From: Puniceibacterium sp. IMCC21224
GTDB taxonomy: Bacteria; Pseudomonadota; Alphaproteobacteria; Rhodobacterales; Rhodobacteraceae
Assembly (NCBI RefSeq): GCF_001038505.1
Contig: NZ_LDPY01000001.1
Span: 2,976,001-3,040,000 of the forward strand
Length of the DNA: 64,000 bases
Direction: 5' to 3'
Shown: positions 35,097 through 43,700 of the stretch, one piece after another
How the letters are laid out: each line of letters opens with the position of its first letter
How positions within the stretch are numbered: position 1 is the stretch's first letter
The notes under the pieces: generated by a model
What the model saw: the letters and a program-made list of their open reading frames with translations, nothing else
What the model was told of the DNA's origin: nothing
The model's database searches: none
Made by a program: the position numbers and the translations under genes

Positions 35097-35291
35097 TCAG
35101 CCCAGCACCTTAGCAACCCAGACAAATACCAGCCCAAAGGCCAGCGCGCCAAGACCGATCACGCGGCGCATATCATGCGGCATCATCCGCAGCGCTTCGA
35201 GCAGTTGCTCGACAAGCGAAGGGGCCAGTGCGTACACCAGCCCCTCGATCACCAGGACCAATCCGATCCCGTATAGTAAATCCGCGCTCAT
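35097..35291 (-). CDS. DUF2065 small membrane protein
   Basis: A 64-residue protein with two hydrophobic segments (LLYGIGLVLVIEGLVYALAP and VIGLGALAFGLVFVWVAKVL) separated by SLVEQLLEALRMMPHDMRR. This is the DUF2065/YjeT pattern. Its start overlaps the hflC stop by four bases (ATGA), so it is translationally coupled to hflC; YjeT-like genes also sit near hflKC in enterobacteria. Function unknown. Confidence 0.9.
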   Translation of the reverse strand: MSADLLYGIGLVLVIEGLVYALAPSLVEQLLEALRMMPHDMRRVIGLGALAFGLVFVWVAKVLG

Positions 35292-36187
35292 TCCGCGACG
35301 GATACGCTGCCGGACGGTCCCTGCTCAGACTTGAAGTAGTCAAAGAACTCGGAATCCGGTGTCATCACCATTGTCGAATTGTCTCCCGACAACGCGTTCT
35401 CATAGGCCTGAAGCGAGCGGTAGAAGGCAAAGAATTCCTCATCCGCGCCAAAGGCTTCGGCAAAGACCGCATTGCGGCGGGCATCGGCCTCACCACGGAT
35501 GACCTGCGCTTCACGCTCGGCCTCAGACAGGGTCTCGGTCACGGTACGGTCGGCCAACGCGCGCACACGCTGCGCCGCCTCGTTACCGCGTGCGATCTCG
35601 TCCGCAGCTTCGCGTTCACGTTCGGCACGCATCCGGGCAAAAGTCGCCTCGAGGTTCTGCGCAGGCAGGTTGGTTTGCTTGAGCCGCACATCGACCACAT
35701 CCAGCCCCAGACCGCGCGCAGACACCCGTGCCTGATCGCGAATGCGCGTCATCAGACCGCGACGATCCTCAGACAGGATGGTGTCGGATGTAACCTGATC
35801 AGCCCCCAGAACTTCGCGGATCTGCGCATTCAGAACCGAGGACAGACGATCCTCGGCGGCGCGGATGCCACCGACACCCACCGCCTGCCGGAACTGCACC
35901 ACATCCGAAATGCGGTAGCGCGCAAAGGCATCCACCACCAGACGCCGGTCATCCGACGGCGTCACTTCGATGGTTTCAGTATCCAGCGACAGAATACGGT
36001 CGTCGTATTTCACCACGTCCTGAATGAACGGCACCTTAAACGCGAGGCCCGGATCTTCCTTTACCGCTTTGATCTGACCAAATTGCAGCACCAGCGCCTT
36101 TTCGCGCTCGTCCACCACAAAGACCGACGACCAGACAGCGATCACCACAAGCACGAGCACCGGCAGAATGAAATTGATTTTTTTCAT
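35288..36187 (-). CDS. hflC: HflC, SPFH-domain regulator of FtsH
   Basis: HflC with HflK forms a large membrane cage around the FtsH protease. The 299-residue protein has an N-terminal signal-anchor (INFILPVLVLVVIAVWSSVF), an SPFH domain (VVDEREKALVLQFGQIKAVK, GLAFKVPFIQDVVKYDDRIL) and a long coiled-coil C-terminal half (RAEREREAADEIARGNEAAQ). It lies three bases after hflK and overlaps the DUF2065 gene. Confidence 0.96.
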   Translation of the reverse strand: MKKINFILPVLVLVVIAVWSSVFVVDEREKALVLQFGQIKAVKEDPGLAFKVPFIQDVVKYDDRILSLDTETIEVTPSDDRRLVVDAFARYRISDVVQFRQAVGVGGIRAAEDRLSSVLNAQIREVLGADQVTSDTILSEDRRGLMTRIRDQARVSARGLGLDVVDVRLKQTNLPAQNLEATFARMRAEREREAADEIARGNEAAQRVRALADRTVTETLSEAEREAQVIRGEADARRNAVFAEAFGADEEFFAFYRSLQAYENALSGDNSTMVMTPDSEFFDYFKSEQGPSGSVSVAE

Positions 36188-36190
36188 GGC

Positions 36191-37354
36191 TCAGTTCCCC
36201 GCCTGCGACGTTTGCGACCGGTTCAACTCGTTCAGCGGCAGATACGGCACAACGCCGCCCCCCTGCCCGTCGGCACCTGTCACCGATTTGTCGAGGATCA
36301 TCTTGTTGACGCTGCCCAGCACCTTTTCCATCGTCTCGATATAGAGACGCTTGCGGGTCACACCCTCGGCTTTGCTGTATTCTTCGAGCACCGAGGTAAA
36401 GCGGCTCGCTTCACCCAATGCTTCGTTGACGACCCGGGCGCGATAACCTTCGGCCTGCTCGCGAGTCTGTGCTGCGGCACCACGAGCCTCGGCCAGAACG
36501 CGGTTGGCATAGGCATCCGCCTGGCGTTGCAAGCGGTCGCGTTCCTGTTCAGCGGCCTGCACTTCGCGGAACGAATCGATGACTTCGCGGGGCGGATCGG
36601 CGGTTTCAAGGTTCACACGAACGATGCTGATGCCGCTTTCGTATTCATCAAGCGTGGTCTGCACGTCCTGCATCGCGGTATCGGCGATCAGACCCCGGTC
36701 CCGGTTGAGAATCGGCGCCAGATTGCTGGCGGCAATGATCTCGCGCATGACAGATTCCGATACGGCACCCACGGTCAGTTGCGGGTCACGGATGTTGAAC
36801 AACAGCTTGGCCGGATCGTTGATGTTCCAAACCACCTGAAACTCGATATCGACAATGTTGGCATCGGTGGTCAGCATCAGACCGTCGCCGTTGTTGCCGC
36901 GCCGCGCGCCGATATTCTCGGTCCGCTCGGAGGTAACATTGACCACGTCGTAGGTGACAAAGGGCCATGGTGCAAAGTTCAGCCCCGGATTGCCCGTCGA
37001 GGAATACTTGCCCAGGAACAGTTCAACCGACTGCTCTTCGGGTTTGACTGTGTAAAAGCTGGAAAACGCCCAGACCGCAAACGCGCCCAGAACCGCCAGA
37101 CCAATGGTGCCACGCGTCAGGCGCGGGCCATTGTCACCACCACCGCCGGATGAGCCGCCATTCAGGCCGCCACCATTACCGCGTCCCCCCATGAGCACGC
37201 GCAGGCGTTCCTGGCCTTTTTTGACCAGTTCGTCGATCTCGGGGATCTGCGGTTGGTTGTTGTCGGGTCTGCGACCACCACCGCCTCCACGGTTGCCATC
37301 CCCCCCTTGTCCGCCGCCGCCGCTGCCCCAGGGGCCGCCGTTGTTGCCTGCCAT
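36191..37354 (-). CDS. hflK: HflK, SPFH-domain regulator of FtsH
   Basis: The 387-residue partner of HflC. A Gly/Asn-rich cytoplasmic N-terminus (residues 1-85, many GGGG and NGG runs) is followed by one membrane helix (GTIGLAVLGAFAVWAFSSFY), the SPFH domain (TVKPEEQSVELFLGKYSSTG, NPGLNFAPWPFVTYDVVNVT) and a coiled-coil tail (AAEQERDRLQRQADAYANRV). A GAGGGAA site precedes the ATG. It is the first gene of the hflK-hflC-DUF2065 row. Confidence 0.96.
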   Translation of the reverse strand: MAGNNGGPWGSGGGGQGGDGNRGGGGGRRPDNNQPQIPEIDELVKKGQERLRVLMGGRGNGGGLNGGSSGGGGDNGPRLTRGTIGLAVLGAFAVWAFSSFYTVKPEEQSVELFLGKYSSTGNPGLNFAPWPFVTYDVVNVTSERTENIGARRGNNGDGLMLTTDANIVDIEFQVVWNINDPAKLLFNIRDPQLTVGAVSESVMREIIAASNLAPILNRDRGLIADTAMQDVQTTLDEYESGISIVRVNLETADPPREVIDSFREVQAAEQERDRLQRQADAYANRVLAEARGAAAQTREQAEGYRARVVNEALGEASRFTSVLEEYSKAEGVTRKRLYIETMEKVLGSVNKMILDKSVTGADGQGGGVVPYLPLNELNRSQTSQAGN

Positions 37355-37384
37355 GTAGTCATTTCCCTCTTGGTCGATCTTTTA

Positions 37385-37414
37385 TATAAATGTGCGCTCT
37401 GGCGCGAATTTCAA
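37385..37414 (-). promoter_or_regulatory. Possible promoter of hflK
   Basis: On the minus strand TTGAAA (37414-37409) and TTTATA (37390-37385) are separated by 18 bases, about 30 bases before the hflK start. The region is the only AT-rich spot between gor and hflK, and the -35-like box overlaps the gor stop codon. This is a weak consensus match only. Confidence 0.3.
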
Positions 37415-38865
37415 GCGGTTCTGACGGGTTTGCGCATCGTCACCAGCTCTTCTGACATGGTTGGATGTACCGCTACGGTGCGGTCGAAATCTTCCTTGGT
37501 GGCGCCCATCTTGATCGCGATACCGGCCATCTGGATCATCTCGCCGGCGCCGGGGGCCACGATATGACAGCCCAATACCTTGCGCGTCGCCTTGGACACG
37601 ATCAGTTTCATCAGCACCCGGTCGGGTTTGTCGATAAAGGCGCTCTGCATCGGACGAAAGGAGGTCGAATACACCTCGATTTCTTCGCGCTCGCGCGCGG
37701 CCTCTTCGCTCAGCCCCACTGTTCCCATCTCGGGTTGGGTGAACACCGCGCTGGGGATCAGATCATGGTCAACCGGCGTCGGGTTGCCCTTGAACACCGT
37801 TTCGACAAAGGCCATGCCCTCGCGGATCGCCACCGGTGTCAGATTGACCCGGTCGGTCACATCGCCGATGGCATAGATCGACGGCACTGCGGTCTGGCTG
37901 TAGCTGTCCACTTCGATCTGCCCGCCGCGTCCCAGTTTGACGCCCAGATCTTCAAGTCCTAGACCTGCGGTGTTGGCCTTGCGTCCCGTGGCAAACAGCA
38001 CCTGATCAAAGACTGTCTCGTGTCCGGTGGTGGATTTGACCCAGACTGGCCCCTGATTGCTCCCGGTTGAGGCTTTGGTTTGGTGCGTCGACTGTCCTGC
38101 GGCCCGCAACACATCTGGCCCGGCGCCTTGCCCGGCTTCAGCCGCCTGATCAGCAGGGCACATATCCAGAATATTGGTGCCTGTATGCAATTTGATGCCA
38201 CGTTCGCACATCGCGTCGGCAATCAGGCCGCGTGCTTCGTCGTCAAAGCCGCGCAGAATCTGCGCACCGCGATAATAGACCGTCACATCCACGCCCAATC
38301 CCTGAAGGATGCAGGCAAATTCGCAGGCAATATAGCCGCCACCGATGATCAGGATACTTTTGGGCAAGGCCGCCAGATGAAAGATGTCGTCCGAGACAAT
38401 ACCAAGATTAGCGTTCGGCAAATCCGGGCGCACCGGATGCCCGCCGGTTGCGACGAGGATATGCTTGGCAGTCACAACGTCACCATTGTCGAGCGCCACG
38501 GTATGCGCGTCACGCAGCGTCGCGCGACTGTCGAACATCTTGACGCCCGAACCATCCAGCAGCCGCCGATAGACCCCTTCGAGCCGGTCCAATTCACCAT
38601 TCAATCGCTTTGAGAACGCGGCCCAGTCGAATACCCCGCGCGTCACGTCCCAGCCATATCGTCCGGCCTCATCGGCCACTCCGGCATATTCACTGGCAAA
38701 GACCATGAGCTTTTTCGGCACGCAGCCACGGATCACACAGGTACCGCCATAGCGGCTCTCTTCGGCCAGCGCGACCTTGGCTCCCGCCTCACCTGCCGCC
38801 ACACGTGCGGCACGGACCCCGCCCGAGCCACCGCCAATCACAAACAGATCATAGTCAAAATTCAT
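37411..38865 (-). CDS. gor: Glutathione-disulfide reductase with an extra internal loop
   Basis: Gor reduces glutathione disulfide with NADPH. The 484-residue flavoprotein has DYDLFVIGGGSGGVRAARVA (FAD), the redox disulfide GGTCVIRGCVPKKLMVFAS (residues 38-56), LIIGGGYIACEFACILQGLG (NADPH fold) and VAVHPTMSEELVTM at the dimer interface. Between LHTGTNILDM and the conserved FDQVLFATGRKAN there are about 27-30 more residues than expected (AAEAGQGAGPDVLRAAGQST and on), a polar Gln/Ser/Thr-rich loop. Start at 38865 follows GGGAGG. Confidence 0.94.
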   Translation of the reverse strand: MNFDYDLFVIGGGSGGVRAARVAAGEAGAKVALAEESRYGGTCVIRGCVPKKLMVFASEYAGVADEAGRYGWDVTRGVFDWAAFSKRLNGELDRLEGVYRRLLDGSGVKMFDSRATLRDAHTVALDNGDVVTAKHILVATGGHPVRPDLPNANLGIVSDDIFHLAALPKSILIIGGGYIACEFACILQGLGVDVTVYYRGAQILRGFDDEARGLIADAMCERGIKLHTGTNILDMCPADQAAEAGQGAGPDVLRAAGQSTHQTKASTGSNQGPVWVKSTTGHETVFDQVLFATGRKANTAGLGLEDLGVKLGRGGQIEVDSYSQTAVPSIYAIGDVTDRVNLTPVAIREGMAFVETVFKGNPTPVDHDLIPSAVFTQPEMGTVGLSEEAAREREEIEVYSTSFRPMQSAFIDKPDRVLMKLIVSKATRKVLGCHIVAPGAGEMIQMAGIAIKMGATKEDFDRTVAVHPTMSEELVTMRKPVRTA

Positions 38866-39404
38866 GCGGGCCTCCCGGAACGATATATCCACACTGGTAT
38901 CCCACATGGCCCGCGCCTTGGCCAGAGCTTCGGCCTTACAAATGGACGCCCCCCTCAGAACACCGCACGAGACGTAACAACGCGGAAATCGACGTCTTTA
39001 GGCTGCACTATCATGGCGCGAAAAGATCGCGCAAAAGATGACGTTGCGGCAGGTGGGTGGTTTTATTTTCGCCTAAAAAAATTAACCTCATCCACCATTT
39101 CAGCCCTAAATGCGGGCATTCATGTGCAGGAAAATAGATTTCATACGACCAAAGTGCCATACGGTAATTTAAAATTAATAAATTGGTCGATGTCGACCCA
39201 GGCCGCTGGCGCAGCTTATAGTTGTAGCATAGCAGAGCCACGTGATATCCACATACCATCGACAGTGTTCGGCACAGGTCTTCGCGTACTGCTTTAATGC
39301 ATCCGCCGGTTTTCGATGGGTCGAAGGTGAAACCATCGACATATGCAGGCCGAATGCTGCCAAAGGTATCGAATACCTGCAATCTGATTGGGGGTCGGCA
39401 GGAC
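38866..39404. other. AT-richer intergenic region before the L,D-transpeptidase gene
   Basis: About 540 bases with no convincing gene. From 39040 to 39190 it is visibly richer in A and T than the surroundings (TTTTATTTTCGCCTAAAAAA and similar). Short frames on both strands lack RBS and domain support. It probably holds the promoter of the transpeptidase gene, and possibly marks the edge of acquired DNA. Confidence 0.4.
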
Positions 39405-40394
39405 ATGAACAATAGCAAGCAAGTGTTACGACGCGATATTCTGCGCGTCGCCGGTGCGGCGACACTTATGTTCGCCGCTGGACCGGTACACGGCCAGCAA
39501 GTCTACAAAGCGCATAACGCCCTGCGTCCTGGGGAATACATCTGGCATCCTGAGCGGCGGCCCAATGGGCCCATTTCGATCATCATTTCGAACGATGAAC
39601 AACATGTGCATGTCTACCGCAACGGATTTGAAATTGCGGTTTCTACCTGCTCGACCGGCATGTCGGCCAAAGCGATCCCAACCGGCGTCTTTGTTGTGCA
39701 GCAAAAGAACAGAACCCATCGGTCATCGACCTATGAAAGCGTGCCAGTGCAGAATGCCGACCTGCTGCATTGGAGCGGTATCGCATTACACGCGGACAAT
39801 GTTGCCGACAATCACTCCGCCGATGGCTGTGTGAGCTTGCCGCTGGAATTCTCGGTCCGCCTGTTTGACGAGATTCATTTAGGCTCGCCGATCATCATCG
39901 CTCCCACCCACATACACCCGTTGGAGATTGAGCACCCGGGTATGATCCTCGCGGACTATACCGAGCAGCAATTCGCAGGCGTTGTTGAAACGCTTGGCGC
40001 ACGAAAACCGCCGTCTGAATGGACTCTTAGCGAGAGCTATCCGATCATATCGCTGATTGTATCGTCGTATGACCGCAAAATCATGGTCATAGAAAACGAT
40101 ATCCCGGTCGCCGAAGGTCCGCTGCACTGGGACGGCGCACCGCTGGGTCAACATGTGTATGTGCTCAGGGGGGCAAACAAAGAGGCGAAAAGCATGCAAT
40201 GGCAGGCGCTGAGCTATGGCGTCGACGGTCAGGACAGCGTGCACGATCTGCGCCGCGTGAAGGCCGAAGCCTCCATGTCTGACACCATCCTACGCTATGC
40301 CCATCCGGGGATGGTCCTAGTCTTTACCGACAAGCCATTGCGGCCAGAAAGCCGATCGAGCCGTGATTTTGTCATTATGTCGTCGGTAAGCTAA
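39405..40394 (+). CDS. L,D-transpeptidase (YkuD) with an apparent second, degenerate YkuD-like domain
   Basis: A 329-residue exported protein. The leader VLRRDILRVAGAATLMFAAG is Tat-like (twin Arg). Residues about 48-165 are a YkuD domain: GPISIIISNDEQHVHVYRNG, STGMSAKAIPTGVFVVQQKN, and the active site with His129 (GIALHAD) and Cys142 (HSADGCVSLPLEFS). The canonical SHGCVR is altered to ADGCVS, losing Ser and Arg. Residues 208-318 repeat the pattern (ISLIVSSYDRKIMVIENDIP, PLGQHVYVLRG) without His/Cys, suggesting an internal duplication. AGGA lies just before the ATG. L,D-transpeptidases crosslink murein or attach proteins to it. Confidence 0.88.
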   Translation: MNNSKQVLRRDILRVAGAATLMFAAGPVHGQQVYKAHNALRPGEYIWHPERRPNGPISIIISNDEQHVHVYRNGFEIAVSTCSTGMSAKAIPTGVFVVQQKNRTHRSSTYESVPVQNADLLHWSGIALHADNVADNHSADGCVSLPLEFSVRLFDEIHLGSPIIIAPTHIHPLEIEHPGMILADYTEQQFAGVVETLGARKPPSEWTLSESYPIISLIVSSYDRKIMVIENDIPVAEGPLHWDGAPLGQHVYVLRGANKEAKSMQWQALSYGVDGQDSVHDLRRVKAEASMSDTILRYAHPGMVLVFTDKPLRPESRSSRDFVIMSSVS

Positions 40395-40727
40395 CCCCGA
40401 GCAACCAAACACCTGCGTTTGACCGCGGCGGGGAACCATCGGCACACCGCCGCAAGAGTGCCCGCAATCAATTCCCTGGGACGCGCCACACCAGCGCCGC
40501 AGATCTTAGGCCGCTGCCCTGTCTGCATCGAATCAGTGATATACGTACGCTTCAGCGCCTTGGCGGGTAGCGTCAGTGCGCCGCCTGGCGTGGGGTTTTC
40601 TGCCGAAACGGCAGAAAACTTCCACAATGCAAGTGACGTAACGGAAATCCCTTGACTCACCGAACTCATGGTCGCTCCATATCCCCACAATTTATAGCAA
40701 ATCCACTTTTATCCAGGACACAGAGCT
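40395..40727. other. Intergenic region upstream of the giant RTX protein
   Basis: A gap of 333 bases. Its main visible feature is the perfect inverted repeat at 40595-40619 (separate entry). The last 50 bases before the ATG at 40728 are AT-rich (CACAATTTATAGCAAATCCA) and could contain a promoter. Confidence 0.45.
40595..40619. repeat. Perfect 11-bp inverted repeat
   Basis: GTTTTCTGCCG (40595-40605) and CGGCAGAAAAC (40609-40619) pair perfectly around AAA. There is no T-run beyond it. It lies 200 bases past the transpeptidase stop and 109 bases before the RTX-protein start, so it could be a terminator stem for the former or an operator for the latter. Confidence 0.6.
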
Positions 40728-43700
40728 ATGCAGATTATTGTCAATACGAGTGCTGACGTAATCAGCAGCACCGATGGAGTCACAAGCCTTCGCGAGGCGG
40801 TGAATGCCGCAGCCTCAGTACAGCGTGCGGTTCTCATCACCTTTGACCCCACGGTTTTCGGCACTTTTTCAACGCCCGGCGGCGGCGTGACGTATTTCAA
40901 CCTGGTAACCTTGCAGGAGCGTCTGAGCATTCCCGAAGGCGCCGAGATCGTGATTGACGGCAGCCTTGCCAATGGTGTCGATGTCCGCATCGGGGTTGGT
41001 GGCGACCGGTTCTTTGATGTCGACGCAGGCGCACGCCTGACCCTGCGCGATCTGCGATTGGAAAACGGTAGCGATATTGGCGCGAACGGCGCCTTTGGAC
41101 ATTACGAAATCCCGGCCCTCAGCGGCGGAACCGAAAACGGGACAAATGACGGTGAGGCTGGCAACGACGGCAACTCGTCCGAGATCGGCGGTGCCGTAGG
41201 TGATACCGCCGTGGGCGGAATTCAGAACAACGGCCACCTGACGCTGGAACGGGTGATGTTCAACGGCCTGACCGCCGTTGGCGGCAATGGCGGGCCGGGT
41301 GGCGCCGGCGGTGATGGTGGCGACGGTGGCAATGGCGCGCTGGTGCAGACTGTGCCGACCGGGGAAATCGTTTCGGTCACCGGGCCAGACGGCTGGCTGC
41401 ACAACAACTACAACCCGGTGGTCGTCGCCTCGGGCCCGATTGGCGATGGCGGTGACGGCGGCGATGGCGGTGATGGCAGCGACGGCGGCGGCGGTGGGCG
41501 TGCCGTTGGCGGCGTGCTCAATGCGGGCACCCTGGTCCTGCGCGATGTCGGCTTCAGCAATGTCACCGCCGAGGGTGGGCGCGGCGGGCTGGGCGGCACC
41601 GCAGGCGCAGGTGGTGACGGCGGTGAGGAAACCGCAGTCGTCGACCCCGGCTGGGTTCTGGACATACTGCCCGCGCGCGCGGGCGCCATCCTGCTGCCGA
41701 TCGAGCCAACACTCGAGAATTACGAGGGTATCCGCTTCAGTCCGCATATCTTCGAGCCGCAGGATTTTGGCCTGTTCATCCGCACAGGCGTTGTGTTCGT
41801 GAACCCTGGAGCTGAAGAGCCCTGGCAGGAACACGGACTTGGCAATATCGGCGTCGGCAAACACGGTGATGGCGGCGATGGTGGCGATGGCGGCGATGGC
41901 GGCAACGGCGGCAACGCGGTGGCTGCCGTTTACAATCTGGGTGCCGTGACCGTCGAAGGCGCGCTGGCGTCGCCGCATGTCAGCACGCTGGTGGCCGGCT
42001 CGGGTGGATTTGAAGGCGCATACGGCAGCAATGGCCTCGAAGGGTACTGGCTCAGACCTAGGGTCGGCGCAGGAGGAGAGCGCGATATCGCCTTTGAATG
42101 GGGCGACCGGCCGTTCATCTGGAACGATTCCGCCTTTGCGAACAGCGCCATCCCCGGCGTCGTCGGTCAGTTGGGCGCACTTGGCGTGGCGGGCGTTGCA
42201 GGTACGGCACTGGATTTCGACGGTGTACCGGTGTCTGTCGCCGACAGCGCAGTCTTTGTTGAGGCGACCTCTGCCGTGGTCGAAGAAGGCGGCTATGTCG
42301 GGCTAAGCTTTACCCGTCTCGGCAACAATGATGCGGCGCTTGAGGTGGAATACAGTCTCTCGTTTGGCGGCGGGCTGGACCAAGCGGACTTTGAGGGCGG
42401 TCTGAACGCCACCGGCACCGTGAATTTTCGCGCAGGGCAGAGCGGCACCACCTTCTATCTGCCACAAGTTGTGGCTGACATGCTGGCCGAAGGCGCCGAG
42501 ACCCTGACCATCACGCTAAGCGACATGACGGCGGCGGGTGTCGGTTTCAGCAGCAGTGCAACGGTGCGTATCGTCGATCCCGGCGGCTCCGCGAATTTCG
42601 AATCCGGCAGCGCCTTTGACGACACGCTGTTTGTCAACGATGGCACCGCGACCGGCGGCGACGGCAATGACCGGCTGTTCGGTGGCGACGGCAACGAGAC
42701 GCTGGACGGCGGTGCGGGAAATGACCTGTTGCAGGGCGGCGGCGGATCGGACCAACTGACCGGCGGCGCCGGGGCGGACATATTCTCGTTCATTGACGCC
42801 TTTGGCAGCGATATCGTCACCGATTTCAACGCCGCCGAAGATATGATCGAGACGAACCTAGCGTTTTCCCAACTCAACATCGTGCAGGAAGGCGCGAATG
42901 TGCGCATCATCGCAACGCCTGCCCCCGCCCCTGCGGCACCCGGACCCGGCGAGCCGCTGGTGGCTTCGGCCGAGAGGCCCAGCGGGTCGATCCTGTTGCA
43001 GAACGCAAACGCGGCCGACATCACCCAGGCCGTGATCCAGACCATCGACCTGCCCGCCCTACCCGTTGACGACGTGGTGACGCAGCCGGGGATGTTGACT
43101 GCGCTCGACGACAGCTTTGCTGCATCTGGCGCAGCGGTGACCGGCAATCTCTTTGACGACAATGGCAGCGGCGCGGATCAGGTCGGCAGCGGCACGGCAT
43201 TACGTCTGGTATCGGCATCGGTTGCCGGTACGCCACTGGTGCTGGGCAGCGCCACGACGCTTGCCTCGGGCGGCGTATTGACGGTGAACGCCGACGGCAG
43301 CTTTGCCTACGATCCGACCGCGGCCTTTGGCGGCGCCACCGGAACCGAGTCGCTGAGTTATGTGGTTACCGACGCGGTTGCCGGTGGTGGTGGTCTACCG
43401 CTGACGTTCCCGGCTTCGGTGGAACTGACCGACATCATCGGGGGGGACGGTGCCATCGGTTTTGTCGTTGATGGCGCCAGCGCGGGGGATCGGACCGGTG
43501 CCAATGTCAGCGCTGCAGGTGACGTGAACGGCGACGGCATCGACGATCTGCTGGTCACCGCCTTTGGCACTGGCTCGGGATCCGCGGCCGACGAAGGCAA
43601 GGCCTATGTGATTTATGGCAGCGCCAGCGGTTTTGACCTGACCGGCAGCACCTACGATCTGGGTACGCTGGATTTCGGCGATGGGTCGCAGGGCTTCCGG

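Noticed and set aside
35228..37153. 641-residue plus-strand open frame
   Set aside because: Antisense to hflC and hflK, which are clear; composition His/Arg/Gln-rich, typical of shadow frames.
39013..39297. 94-residue plus-strand frame in the AT-rich gap
   Set aside because: No RBS, domain or plausible fold; likely chance in AT-richer DNA.
41278..41920. Regular GGCGATGGCGGT-type repeats, considered as a CRISPR or minisatellite
   Set aside because: They are in-frame Gly/Asp codons of the RTX protein with no spacers.
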